A DNA stretch of 64,000 bases from JAOPZW01 sp963707695. Its GTDB lineage: Bacteria; Actinomycetota; Thermoleophilia; Solirubrobacterales; Solirubrobacteraceae. Below the pieces are notes generated by a model. That model saw only the letters and a list, made by a program, of their open reading frames with translations, did not search any database and had not been told where the DNA came from. Below, one piece after another: positions 26,362 to 34,786 of the stretch. The DNA lies in assembly GCA_963707695.1 (NCBI GenBank), contig CAVPQY010000004.1:868001-932000 (forward strand), read 5' to 3'. The stretch's first letter is position 1. Every line of letters starts with the position of its first letter. A program made the translations under genes and the position numbers.

Positions 26362-27873
26362 GTGACCACCACCACCGAGCCCGCGACGCTGCAGCACTGG
26401 ATCGGCGGCGGCGCCGACGGGCGACCCGCCGGCCGCCACGGCGAGGTGACCGACTCGGCCACCGGCGAGGTCGTCGCCCGTGTCCCCTTCGCGACGGCGG
26501 CCGACGTCGACCGCGCGGTCCGGGCCGCGGCCGCGGCGGCGCCGGCCTGGGCCGCGACGTCGCTGAGCCGCCGCGCCGACGTGCTCTTCCGCCTGCGCGC
26601 CCTGCTCGACGGCGCCCGCGACGAGCTCGCCGAGGCCATCACCCGCGAGCACGGCAAGGTCCGCTCCGACGCGCTGGGAGAGGTCCAGCGCGGGCTCGAG
26701 GTCGTCGACTTCGCGTGCGGCGTGCCGCACCTGACCAAGGGCGAGCTCACCGCACAGGTCTCGACCGGCGTCGACTCCTACTCGCTGCGCCAGCCGCTGG
26801 GCGTCATGGCCGGGATCACGCCCTTCAACTTCCCGATCATGGTCCCGCTCTGGATGGCGCCGATCGCCGTCGCCTGCGGCAACGCGTTCCTTCTCAAGCC
26901 GTCCGAGCAGGACCCGTCGGCGTCGCTCGTGCTCGCCCGGCTCTGGGCCGAGGCCGGCCTGCCCGACGGGGTCTTCTCGGTCGTCCACGGCGACCGCGAG
27001 GCCGTCGAGGCGATCCTCGACCACCCCGGCATCGCCGGCGTCTCCTTCGTCGGCTCGACGCCGGTGGCGCGGGCGATCTACGAGCGGGGGACCGCCGCGG
27101 GCAAGCGCGTCCAGGCCCTCGGCGGCGCGAAGAACCACGCCGTCGTCCTGCCCGACGCCGACCTCGAGCTGGCCGCCGACGGCCTCGTGAGCGCCGCCTA
27201 CGGCTCGGCCGGGCAGCGCTGCATGGCCGTCTCGGTCGCGGTCGCCGTCGGCGAGGTCGCCGATCCCCTCGTGGCCGCCGTGCGCGAGCGCATGGCCGCG
27301 CTCGTGACCGGCGCGGGCACCGATCCCCGCGCGCAGATGGGCCCGCTCGTCTCGGCGGCGCACCATGCGAAGGTGGCCGGGCTGGTGGACGACGGCGTCG
27401 CGCAGGGCGCGGACCTCGTCGTGGACGGCCGGGGCCTGCGCGTCGAGGGCCACGACGGCGGCTTCTGGCTCGGGCCGACCCTGTTCGACCGGGTCGAGCC
27501 CGGGATGCGGGTCTACGACGAGGAGGTCTTCGGGCCCGTGCTCGTCGTCGTGCGGCGCGACACGTACCCCGAGGCGCTCGAGCTCGTCAACGCCAGCCCC
27601 TACGGCAACGGCGCCGCGATCTTCACGAACGACGGGGGCGCCGCACGGGCCTTCGAGCAGGACGTGACCGCGGGCATGGTCGGCGTCAACGTGCCGATCC
27701 CGGTGCCGATGGCCTACCACTCGTTCGGGGGCTGGAAGGCGTCGCTCTTCGGCGACCTCCACGTCCACGGGCCCGACGGCGTGCGCTTCTGCACCCGCGG
27801 CAAGGTGGTCACGCGGCGCTGGCCGGACCCGGCGGCGCGCGGGGTCGACCTCGGGTTCCCCGTGCACCGCTAG
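26362..27873 (+). CDS. mmsA: CoA-acylating methylmalonate-semialdehyde dehydrogenase
   Basis: A 503-residue aldehyde dehydrogenase of the MmsA/IolA branch, converting (methyl)malonate semialdehyde to propionyl- or acetyl-CoA with NAD+, CoA and release of CO2, in valine or inositol catabolism. Features: QHWIGGGADGRPAGRHGEV, VMAGITPFNFPIMVPLWMAP, FLLKPSEQDPSASLVLARLW, GVSFVGSTPVARAIYERG, KNHAVVLPDADLELAADGLV, and the nucleophile in SAGQRCMAVSVAVAVG. The C-terminal segment VNVPIPVPMAYHSFGGWKAS is characteristic. GTG start at 26362. The antiporter gene begins two bases after the stop, so co-transcription is likely. Confidence 0.9.
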   Translation: MTTTTEPATLQHWIGGGADGRPAGRHGEVTDSATGEVVARVPFATAADVDRAVRAAAAAAPAWAATSLSRRADVLFRLRALLDGARDELAEAITREHGKVRSDALGEVQRGLEVVDFACGVPHLTKGELTAQVSTGVDSYSLRQPLGVMAGITPFNFPIMVPLWMAPIAVACGNAFLLKPSEQDPSASLVLARLWAEAGLPDGVFSVVHGDREAVEAILDHPGIAGVSFVGSTPVARAIYERGTAAGKRVQALGGAKNHAVVLPDADLELAADGLVSAAYGSAGQRCMAVSVAVAVGEVADPLVAAVRERMAALVTGAGTDPRAQMGPLVSAAHHAKVAGLVDDGVAQGADLVVDGRGLRVEGHDGGFWLGPTLFDRVEPGMRVYDEEVFGPVLVVVRRDTYPEALELVNASPYGNGAAIFTNDGGAARAFEQDVTAGMVGVNVPIPVPMAYHSFGGWKASLFGDLHVHGPDGVRFCTRGKVVTRRWPDPAARGVDLGFPVHR

Positions 27874-27875
27874 CC

Positions 27876-29123
27876 GTGGGCGCCGGGACCGCCTCGTCCC
27901 TGCTGGTCATCGCGGCCACGGCGGCGCTGGCCAGCCTCCTCGTCGCGGCGGCGGGCACCAGGCACAGCCCCCCGCCGGTGGTGGTCCTCGAGCTGCTCCT
28001 GGGCATCGTCGTCGGCCCGGAGGTGCTCGGCCTGGCACACGTCAGCCCGACGACGGAGCTGTTCTCCGACCTCGGCCTCGGGATGCTCTTCTTCTTCGCG
28101 GGCTACGAGATCGACCTCGGGCGCATCCGCGGGCGGCCGGCGCGCCTCGCGGGCGCCGGCTGGCTGCTGTCGATCGCCCTGGCCTACGCGATCGGCGGCG
28201 CGCTCGAGGCCTCGGGGCTCGTCGTCTCGTTCCTCTACGCGGGCTCGGCGCTCGCCTCCACGGCGCTCGGCCTCCTGATCCCGATCCTCCGTGACGCCGG
28301 GGAGCTGCGGACGCCCTTCGGGACGCAGGTCCTCGCGGTGGGCACGGTGGGCGAGGTCGGGCCGATCCTCCTCATCACCCTCGTCCTGTCCACGACGCAC
28401 CCCGTCCACGAGGCCGTCCTCCTCATCGCCTTCGTGCTGCTGGCGGTGGCGACGGGGCTGCTGGCGGTCCGCTCGGCGGCGTCGGGGTGGCCGCTCGTGC
28501 AGCGGGGCCTGGAGACGAGCGGCCAGCTCGGCGTGCGCATCATCGTCGTGCTCGTCTTCGGCCTCGTCGCGCTCGCCGCCGAGCTCGGCCTCGACATCCT
28601 CCTCGGCGGCCTCATGGCCGGGCTCATCACCCGGGCGGCGCTGGAGGGGCGCGAGATCACCGTGCTCGAGTCCAAGCTCGCCGCGGTCGGCTACGGCTTC
28701 CTCATCCCGTTCTTCTTCGTCGTCAGCGGGATGCGCTTCGATCTCGAGGCCCTGACGTCGGAGCCGTCGACCGCCCTGCGGGTCCCGCTGTTCCTCGCGC
28801 TCTTCCTCGTCGTCCGCGGCGTCCCGGCGCTCCTGCTCTACCGCGGCCTCCTGGACGGCCGCGACCGCCTCGCGCTGGCCTGCCTCTCGGCGACGACGCT
28901 GCCCATCGTCGTGGGCATCACGACGATCGCCGTCCGCGAAGGCCACATGCGCAGCGCCAACGCCGCGGCCCTCGTCGGGGCGGCCGTCCTGTCGGCGCTG
29001 CTGCTCCCGCTCGCCGGCCTGCGGCTGCGCCGCGGGCGGGAGGAGCCGGCGGATGCCGGCGCGGCGGCCACCGCAGCGGCGGCGGATGGCGCGGGTGCCG
29101 CGGGTGCCGCGGGTGCGGGCTAG
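27876..29123 (+). CDS. Cation:proton antiporter (CPA2 family)
   Basis: A 415-residue integral membrane protein with about 11-12 predicted helices and the CPA2 (Kef/NapA-like) pattern: VVLELLLGIVVGPEVLGL, LGLGMLFFFAGYEIDLGRI, LASTALGLLIPILRDAG and GFLIPFFFVVSGMRFDLEAL. It exchanges Na+ or K+ for H+. The C-terminal tail is short and Gly/Ala-rich; no RCK/TrkA-N regulatory domain is attached. GTG start two bases past the mmsA stop. The 3' end overlaps the convergent SDR gene by 4 nt. The ion is not decided by the sequence. Confidence 0.85.
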   Translation: MGAGTASSLLVIAATAALASLLVAAAGTRHSPPPVVVLELLLGIVVGPEVLGLAHVSPTTELFSDLGLGMLFFFAGYEIDLGRIRGRPARLAGAGWLLSIALAYAIGGALEASGLVVSFLYAGSALASTALGLLIPILRDAGELRTPFGTQVLAVGTVGEVGPILLITLVLSTTHPVHEAVLLIAFVLLAVATGLLAVRSAASGWPLVQRGLETSGQLGVRIIVVLVFGLVALAAELGLDILLGGLMAGLITRAALEGREITVLESKLAAVGYGFLIPFFFVVSGMRFDLEALTSEPSTALRVPLFLALFLVVRGVPALLLYRGLLDGRDRLALACLSATTLPIVVGITTIAVREGHMRSANAAALVGAAVLSALLLPLAGLRLRRGREEPADAGAAATAAAADGAGAAGAAGAG

Positions 29124-29977
29124 TCGCCCGGCCGCGGGAACTGCGTGCCCACGAACCGGTCCCACATGCGGTCGCTGAGGACGGCGTGCTGACCGAGGAG
29201 CACCCGGGCGGACGGCGTGACGGTGTAGCGGGGCTTGGGGTTGCGCGCGCCGAGCGCCTTCTCGATGACCTTGGCCACGTCGTCGGCCTCGCCGCCCAGC
29301 ACCTTCATCGGCCCCTTCTCGTAGGCCTCGCGCGTGGCGCGCCCGACCTGCGCGTTGAACGCGGCGTACGCCGACTCGTCGGTCACGTCCTCCAGCGCGG
29401 TCGTGGCCGCGTCGGCGAAGCCCGTGCGGATCGCCCCCGGCTCGATGACGACGACCTTGACCCCGAAGCCCGCGACCTCGAAGCGCAGCGCGTCGCTGAG
29501 GGCCTCCACGGCGTGCTTCGTGGCGTGGTAGTAGCCGCCGCCCGGGAAGGTCAGCTTGCCGCCCATCGAGGAGAGGTTGACGATGCGCCCCCAGCCCTGG
29601 TCGCGCATCCCGGGCAGCGCGAGCTGGCACATCCGGGCGAGCCCGAAGACGTTCGTCTCGAACTGGCGCCGGACGTCGTCCATGGGCACGGTCTCGATCG
29701 CGCCCGACTGGCTGTAGCCGGCGTTGTTGACCAGGACGCCGACCGCCCCGGCCTCGTCCTGGACCGCGCGGACCGCCGCCGCCATCGACGCCTCGTCGGT
29801 GACGTCGAGCGCGAGCAGCCGGCACCCGGCGGGCTCGAGGTCGGCGATGGCGTCGACGTGACGGGCGCTGGCGTAGACCGTCCAGCCGTTGCGGGCCAGG
29901 CGCGCCGCGGTGGCGTGGCCGATCCCGGACGAGCACCCGGTGACGAGGACGGCCTTCGAAGGCTCGTGGGCGGCCAT
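29120..29977 (-). CDS. Short-chain dehydrogenase/reductase
   Basis: A 285-residue classical SDR. KAVLVTGCSSGIGHATAARL binds NAD(P); VLVNNAGYSQSGAIETVPMD is the NNAG segment; the catalytic triad lies in IVNLSSMGGKLTFPGGG and YYHATKHAVEALS. The PG motif VIEPGAIRTGF follows. The overall layout matches SDRs annotated as retinol or 17-beta-hydroxysteroid dehydrogenase-like enzymes, often involved in lipid metabolism. A TAGGGT element ends 10 nt upstream of the ATG. It is divergent from WS/DGAT, with a shared 26-bp promoter gap. Confidence 0.85.
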   Translation of the reverse strand: MAAHEPSKAVLVTGCSSGIGHATAARLARNGWTVYASARHVDAIADLEPAGCRLLALDVTDEASMAAAVRAVQDEAGAVGVLVNNAGYSQSGAIETVPMDDVRRQFETNVFGLARMCQLALPGMRDQGWGRIVNLSSMGGKLTFPGGGYYHATKHAVEALSDALRFEVAGFGVKVVVIEPGAIRTGFADAATTALEDVTDESAYAAFNAQVGRATREAYEKGPMKVLGGEADDVAKVIEKALGARNPKPRYTVTPSARVLLGQHAVLSDRMWDRFVGTQFPRPGD

Positions 29978-29987
29978 GGCGGGCCGT

Positions 29988-29993
29988 ACCCTA
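29988..29993 (-). promoter_or_regulatory. -10 promoter element for SDR gene
   Basis: TAGGGT on the minus strand ends 10 nt before ATG 29977; it sits in the 26-bp gap shared with the divergent WS/DGAT gene. Confidence 0.45.
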
Positions 29994-30003
29994 CGCCTCG
30001 GCG

Positions 30004-31443
30004 ATGGCCCAGGACCACCTCGAGCCCCTGACGGCCCTGGACGCGTCGTTCCTCGCCCGCGAGGGTGGCGCGGCGCAGCTGCACCTCGGCGCCGTCGCGC
30101 GCTTCGACGGCCCGCCGCCCCCGTTCGCGGCGTTGCGCGACCACGTGCGCGCGCGGCTGGCGCACGTGCCGCGCTTCCGCCGGCGCGCGGCGGCCCCGCC
30201 CGCCGGACTGGGCCGCCCGCGCTGGGTCGACGACCCCACGTTCAGGCTCGACTACCACCTCCGCCACACCGCGCTGCCCGCCCCGGGGGACGAGGCGGCG
30301 CTGCGGACGTTCGTCGCCCGCACGTTCTCCCGGCGGCTGGACCCCGGCAAGCCGCTGTGGGAGCTGTGGCTCGTCGAGGGGCTCGCCGGCGATCGCTTCG
30401 CGCTGGTCTCGAAGGTCCATCACGCGCTCGTCGACGGCGTGGCCGCGGTCGACCCCCTGACCGCCCTCTTCGAGGACGGCGGCGACGGCTCCGGGCGCGC
30501 CGAGCCGTGGGAGCCGCGACCGGCCCCGACGCCCGCGCAGCTCGCCGCCGACGCGGTCGGCGGCGCCGCGCGGACCGCGCTCTCGGTGCCGTTCCGCGCG
30601 GCCGCCGCGGCGACGAGGCCCGCCGAGGCGCTGCGCGCGACCCGCGACGCCGCCGCGGCGCTCGGCGAGGTGCTCTCGGCGCGGCTCGTGCGCGCGGCCC
30701 CTCCCTCGCCGCTGAACGTCCCGATCGGCCCGCACCGGCGCGTCGCCTTCGCCGACGCGCCGCTGGCCGACCTGCGCGCGGTCAAGGACGCCTTCGGCGG
30801 CACGGTCAACGACGTCGTGCTCGCCGCCGTCGCCGGCGCGCTGCGCGCGTGGATGCACCACCGCGGGCTGCGGACGGCCGGCATGGAGCTCCAGGCGGGC
30901 GTGCCGATCTCCGTCGCCCCCGACGACCCCGACGACGTGGCGCCCGGCGGGCGGCTCATCCAGGTCGTCGTCCCGCTTCCCGTCGGCGTCTCGGACCCGG
31001 TCGAGCGGCTGCGCCTCGTGCGCGTGGCCACGGCCGGGCTCAAGCGCGAGCGGCACGCGCTGGGCGCCGAGGTCCTGGCCGGCGCGGAAGGGTTCGCGCC
31101 GCCGACGGTGCTGGCCCGGGCGGCGCGCCTGGCCTTCGCGACGCGCGCGTACAACGTGCTGGTGGCCAACGTGCCCGGCCCGCAGGCGAGCCTGGCCCTG
31201 CTCGGGCGGCGGATGCGGCGGGTGCACCCCGTGCCCTTCCTGGCCGGGGACCGCGCCCTGGCGGTGGCCGCGACGTCCTACGACGGCGTCGTCGGCGTCG
31301 GGCTCATCGCCGACTTCGACGCCCTGGCGGACGTCGACGTGGTCGCGGACGCCCTCGTCGCGGAGGTCGCCGAGCTCGGCCGGCTGGCGCGGGCGTCACG
31401 GCGCGCGGGCCGGGGCCCGGCGCGCGGCGGCTCGCGGCGCTAG
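30004..31443 (+). CDS. Wax ester synthase / diacylglycerol acyltransferase (WS/DGAT)
   Basis: A 479-residue acyltransferase that esterifies fatty alcohols or diacylglycerol with acyl-CoA, producing storage lipid. The catalytic motif HHxxxDG is at residues 139-145 (HHALVDG). Other family parts: LTALDASFLAREGG near the N-terminus, KPLWELWLVEGLAG, GGTVNDVVLAAVAGALRAWM, and the C-terminal YNVLVANVPGPQASLALLGR. Length is typical of the actinobacterial Tgs/AtfA family. It is probably membrane- or lipid-droplet-associated. Divergent from the SDR, which could provide alcohol or aldehyde substrates (inference). Confidence 0.9.
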   Translation: MAQDHLEPLTALDASFLAREGGAAQLHLGAVARFDGPPPPFAALRDHVRARLAHVPRFRRRAAAPPAGLGRPRWVDDPTFRLDYHLRHTALPAPGDEAALRTFVARTFSRRLDPGKPLWELWLVEGLAGDRFALVSKVHHALVDGVAAVDPLTALFEDGGDGSGRAEPWEPRPAPTPAQLAADAVGGAARTALSVPFRAAAAATRPAEALRATRDAAAALGEVLSARLVRAAPPSPLNVPIGPHRRVAFADAPLADLRAVKDAFGGTVNDVVLAAVAGALRAWMHHRGLRTAGMELQAGVPISVAPDDPDDVAPGGRLIQVVVPLPVGVSDPVERLRLVRVATAGLKRERHALGAEVLAGAEGFAPPTVLARAARLAFATRAYNVLVANVPGPQASLALLGRRMRRVHPVPFLAGDRALAVAATSYDGVVGVGLIADFDALADVDVVADALVAEVAELGRLARASRRAGRGPARGGSRR

Positions 31444-31553
31444 CGCGCGGAGGTCGCGGGCGGCTGCGGGCGCTGCGGCTCGGGGCGCGGCTGGGCGCCC
31501 GTCGTCGAGGCCGTGACCGGCGTGACCTGCGGGTACTGGAACTGGTGCTGCAT
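31440..31553 (-). CDS. Possible 37-residue Pro/Gln-rich peptide
   Basis: ATG at 31553 preceded by GATGAGGGGAATGTG, a plausible ribosome binding site. The peptide starts MQHQFQYPQVTPVTASTTG and ends PQPPATSAR. Composition (Gln, Pro, Thr; few Ala/Arg) differs from chance GC-rich frames, which favours a real short gene. The 3' end meets the WS/DGAT stop on the opposite strand. No signal peptide or domain is recognisable. Could still be a chance frame. Confidence 0.35.
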   Translation of the reverse strand: MQHQFQYPQVTPVTASTTGAQPRPEPQRPQPPATSAR

Positions 31554-31769
31554 CACATTCCCCTCATCGGCAGGCCGGCCCTCGGCCCTGAGCGCTTCCG
31601 TGCGGGGTTTCGCGACGAGGTCGGCTTCCCCTGCCTCTCGTACGTCCCGATGGGCCCAGGCCTTGCGCGGGGGTGGACGGTCGTCGTAGGGGCGGGCGGG
31701 CGGCGAGGCGGCCGCCGCCGCCCCGGGCGCCGCCTGGCCCGGCCGCCCGAGGGATGGGATGCTCCGTGC

Positions 31770-32639
31770 ATGGAGCCCCCCGCGCTGCCCGGCGTCGAGC
31801 ACCTCTACGTCGATGTCCCCGGCGTCCGCGTCCACGTGGCGGCGGCCGGACCCGCCGACGCGCCGCCGCTCGTCCTGCTGCACGGGTGGCCCCAGCACTG
31901 GTGGTGCTGGCGGCACGTGATCCCGGAGCTGGCCACGACGCACCGCGTGCTCGCGGCCGACCTGCGCGGGTTCGGCTGGTCCTCGGCGCCCTCGGCGGGC
32001 TACGAGAAGGAGCAGCTCGCCACCGACCTCCTGGCGCTCCTGGACGCCATGGGGCTCGAGCGCGTCGGCCTCGTCGCCCACGACTGGGGGGCGTGGACCG
32101 GCTTCCTCGCCGGCCTGCGCGCGCCCGAGCGCTTCACCGGCTTCCTCGCGCTGGCCATCCCGCCGCCGAACCACGACGCACCGCCGAAGGCGATGCGGGA
32201 GTCCTGGCGCTTCGCCTACCAGGTGGTCCTCGCGACGCCGGTCGTGGGCACGACGCTCGTGCGCGCGACGCCCATGATCAGCCGCATGGTCCCCGGCGGT
32301 GCGCGACAGCGCGAGCACCTCGGCGCGGCCGCCGCCCAGATGTACGCCCGCGTGCTCGAGGAGCCGCCCCGCGCCCTGGCCTCCTCGCTGCTCTACCGCA
32401 CGTTCCTCATGCGGGAGCTGCCGGCGATCATGAAGGGGCGCTACCGCGGGCAGCGCCTCGCGGTCCGCACGATCCTGCTCGCCGGCGCCGACGACCCGGC
32501 CGTGCGCCCGGTGATGCTCGAGGGCGTCGAGCGGTCCGGCGAGGACCTGCGCCTCGAGGTGCTCGCGGACACCGGGCACTTCGTGCCCGAGGAGCGCCCG
32601 GACCGCGTCGTGGCCGCGGCCCGCGAGCTGTTCGGCTGA
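31770..32639 (+). CDS. Alpha/beta hydrolase (epoxide hydrolase / haloalkane dehalogenase type)
   Basis: A 289-residue alpha/beta hydrolase. The oxyanion motif LVLLHGWPQHWWCW precedes the nucleophile elbow VGLVAHDWGAWTGFLAG with Asp as nucleophile, as in epoxide hydrolases and haloalkane dehalogenases; the C-terminal His lies in LADTGHFVPEERPD. The cap domain spans about residues 130-225. Asp instead of Ser argues against an esterase. No signal peptide. The gene is preceded by a 216-bp GC-rich gap and converges on trxB. The exact substrate is open. Confidence 0.82.
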   Translation: MEPPALPGVEHLYVDVPGVRVHVAAAGPADAPPLVLLHGWPQHWWCWRHVIPELATTHRVLAADLRGFGWSSAPSAGYEKEQLATDLLALLDAMGLERVGLVAHDWGAWTGFLAGLRAPERFTGFLALAIPPPNHDAPPKAMRESWRFAYQVVLATPVVGTTLVRATPMISRMVPGGARQREHLGAAAAQMYARVLEEPPRALASSLLYRTFLMRELPAIMKGRYRGQRLAVRTILLAGADDPAVRPVMLEGVERSGEDLRLEVLADTGHFVPEERPDRVVAAARELFG

Positions 32640-32655
32640 GCCGCCCGAGCGCGGG

Positions 32656-33684
32656 CTAGGCCTCGCGCGCGACGACCTGCTCCCGCGTCGGCGCGTACTG
32701 CGCCTCGGCGGGATCGCCGGCGGGCATGCCCGCCGGCACGGGGATCCCCGGGGTGTCGCGCAGGTACCACTCGGCGTCCAGCGCGGCCTGGCAGCCCGAC
32801 CCGGCCGCGGTGACGGCCTGGCGGTAGGTGTGGTCGACGAGGTCGCCCGCGGCCAGGACGCCGGGGCGGTTCGTCCGCGTCGACTTCCCGTCGGTGACGA
32901 CGTAGCCGCCCTCGTCGGTCTCGACCTGGCCCCGGACGATCTCGGACTGGGGCTGGTGCCCGATGGCGATGAAGGCGCCGGCCATGTCGATGACCCGCTC
33001 CTCGCCGGTGCCGGTGTGGCGCAGGCGCGCCTGGGTCAGCGCGCCCTCCGGCCCGAGGAACTCGACCGGCTCGTAGGGCGTCATGAACTCGATGTTCTCC
33101 GCCGCGCGGGCGCGCTCGAGCATGATCTTCGAGGCGCGGAACTCGTCACGGCGGTGGACGACGACGACCTTCGAGCTGAACTTCGAGAGGAAGATCGCCT
33201 CCTCCATGGCGCTGTCCCCGCCGCCGACGATGATCGTCGGCTTGTCGCGGAAGAAGGCCGCGTCGCAGGTGGCGCAGTAGCTGACGCCACGGCCGCCGAG
33301 CTCCTCCTCGCCCGGGACGCCGAGCTTCTTGTGCTCGGCCCCCATGGACAGCACGACGGTGCGCGCCCGGAGCTCCTCGCCGCCGACGACGACGGTGTGG
33401 ATGCCGCCGGGCTCGTCGGCCAGCCGGACCTCGGTCGCCTGGTCGGTCACGAAGCGCGCGCCGAAGCGCTCCGCCTGGTCGCGCATGCGCGTCATGAGCT
33501 CGGGCCCCATGATCCCCTCGGCGAAGCCCGGGTAGTTCTCGACGTCGGTCGTCTGCTGGAGCAGGCCGCCCCAGAGGAACCCCTCGATCACGAGCGGCTC
33601 GAGGTTGGCCCTCGCGGTGTACAGCGCGGCCGTGTAGCCGGCGGGTCCGCTGCCGATGATGATGACGTTCTCGACGGTGGCCAT
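32656..33684 (-). CDS. trxB: Thioredoxin reductase
   Basis: A 342-residue FAD/NADPH flavoprotein that reduces thioredoxin. FAD-binding NVIIIGSGPAGYTAALYTAR, redox disulfide in GVSYCATCDAAFF, NADPH-binding PTIIVGGGDSAMEEAIFL, and the C-terminal FAD motif GVLAAGDLVDHTYRQAVTAA are all in place. A C-terminal extension (YAPTREQVVAREA) is slightly longer than usual. The ATG at 33684 is preceded by AACGAGGAC. The upstream gap holds an AT-rich dyad that may carry the promoter or a redox-regulator site. trxA is not adjacent. Confidence 0.93.
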   Translation of the reverse strand: MATVENVIIIGSGPAGYTAALYTARANLEPLVIEGFLWGGLLQQTTDVENYPGFAEGIMGPELMTRMRDQAERFGARFVTDQATEVRLADEPGGIHTVVVGGEELRARTVVLSMGAEHKKLGVPGEEELGGRGVSYCATCDAAFFRDKPTIIVGGGDSAMEEAIFLSKFSSKVVVVHRRDEFRASKIMLERARAAENIEFMTPYEPVEFLGPEGALTQARLRHTGTGEERVIDMAGAFIAIGHQPQSEIVRGQVETDEGGYVVTDGKSTRTNRPGVLAAGDLVDHTYRQAVTAAGSGCQAALDAEWYLRDTPGIPVPAGMPAGDPAEAQYAPTREQVVAREA

Positions 33685-33702
33685 GTCCTCGTTGGGGTCG
33701 GA

Positions 33703-33725
33703 TTTCACTTCACTTTGTATAGTAG
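33703..33725. promoter_or_regulatory. AT-rich promoter/operator in trxB-epimerase gap
   Basis: A conspicuous AT-rich island containing direct repeats (CACTT-CACTT) and ACTTTGTATAGT at 33712-33723. TATAGT reads as a -10 on the plus strand, TACTAT on the minus strand. The incomplete dyad recalls sites of HxlR/MarR-type redox repressors (inference). Confidence 0.4.
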
Positions 33726-33789
33726 CGCGCCGTCGGACGACCGGAGGGCGCGTGCGGGCCCGGCGCCACGTCGAGCGACGCCGTCCGCC

Positions 33790-34782
33790 ATGATCGCCCA
33801 TCCGATGGAGCTCCGCGGCAAGACCATCGTCGTCACGGGCGCTGGCGGCTTCGTCGGCCGCGCCGTGTGCGCCCGCCTGCTCGCCGACGAGGCGCGCGTC
33901 GCCGCGGTCGACCGCGACCCCGCGGGGCTGGCGGAGGTCGCGGCGCTCGGCGCCGAGCCGCGGCAGGCGGACGTGACGGACCGGGCCGCCACGGCGGCCG
34001 CCCTGGCGGGCGCCGACGGGGTCGTGCACACCGCCGCGCTCGTGGGCGACTGGGGCGCCCTGGAGGACTTCGTCGCCGTCAACGTGCGCGGGACGCGCAA
34101 CGTCCTCGACGCCGCCGGGGCGGCCCGCGTCGTGCACGTCTCCTCCGTCGCCACCTGGGGCTACGAGTTCCGGCGCGACCTCGACGAGGACGCGCCCGTG
34201 CGCGCGTGCGGAGAGCCCTACGTCGACACGAAGGCCGCCGCGCACGTGCTCGCGCTGCGCCGCGGTGCCGCCGTGGTCCGCCCCGGCGACGTCTACGGCC
34301 CCCGGTCGGTGCCCTGGACGCTGCGCCCGCTGCAGGCGCTGCGCGCCCGCACCCTCGTGCTCCCCGGCCGCGGCGACGGCCTGCTGACGCTCGTCTACGT
34401 CGACGACCTCGTCGACTGCCTCGTGCGGGCGCTGACCCACCCGGCCGCGGCCGGGCGCGCCGTCACGGCCTGGGACGGCCGCCCGGTCACGGCCCGCGAC
34501 TTCTTCGGGCGCTACGCCCGGATGCTCGGGCGCGACGGGGTGCCGACCCTGCCGGCGCCGCTGCTGCGCGCGGCCGCGATCGGGCCGGAGCTCCTCGCGC
34601 GCGTGCGCGGCGGGACGCCGTCCGTGACCCGGTCGGCGGTGACCTACGTCTCGCGGCGCGCCGTCTTCCCGAACGACCGCGCGCGCGAGCTCCTGGGCTG
34701 GCGGCCGCAGGTCGACCTCGACGAGGGGATGCGCCGCACGGAGGCCTGGCTGCGGGCGGAGGGCCTGCTCGGGGCCGCCTGA
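33790..34782 (+). CDS. NAD-dependent epimerase/dehydratase (extended SDR)
   Basis: A 330-residue extended SDR, similar to 3-beta-hydroxysteroid dehydrogenase/UDP-sugar epimerase-like enzymes. Gly-rich motif IVVTGAGGFVGRAVCARLL; VVHTAALVGDWGALEDFVAV; the catalytic YVDTKAAAH with preceding VVHVSSVATWGYEF; RPGDVYGPRSVPWTLRPL; and LTLVYVDDLVDCLVRAL. Start ATG 33790, or ATG 33805 (MELRGK) which is equally plausible. The GGCT gene follows after 4 nt. Substrate is not predictable. Confidence 0.82.
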   Translation: MIAHPMELRGKTIVVTGAGGFVGRAVCARLLADEARVAAVDRDPAGLAEVAALGAEPRQADVTDRAATAAALAGADGVVHTAALVGDWGALEDFVAVNVRGTRNVLDAAGAARVVHVSSVATWGYEFRRDLDEDAPVRACGEPYVDTKAAAHVLALRRGAAVVRPGDVYGPRSVPWTLRPLQALRARTLVLPGRGDGLLTLVYVDDLVDCLVRALTHPAAAGRAVTAWDGRPVTARDFFGRYARMLGRDGVPTLPAPLLRAAAIGPELLARVRGGTPSVTRSAVTYVSRRAVFPNDRARELLGWRPQVDLDEGMRRTEAWLRAEGLLGAA

Positions 34783-34786
34783 GCCG

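Noticed and set aside
31554..31769. Riboswitch in the leader of the short ORF
   Set aside because: I compared by eye with TPP, cobalamin, glycine, ydaO and SAM consensus elements and found no match; only GC-rich inverted segments are present.
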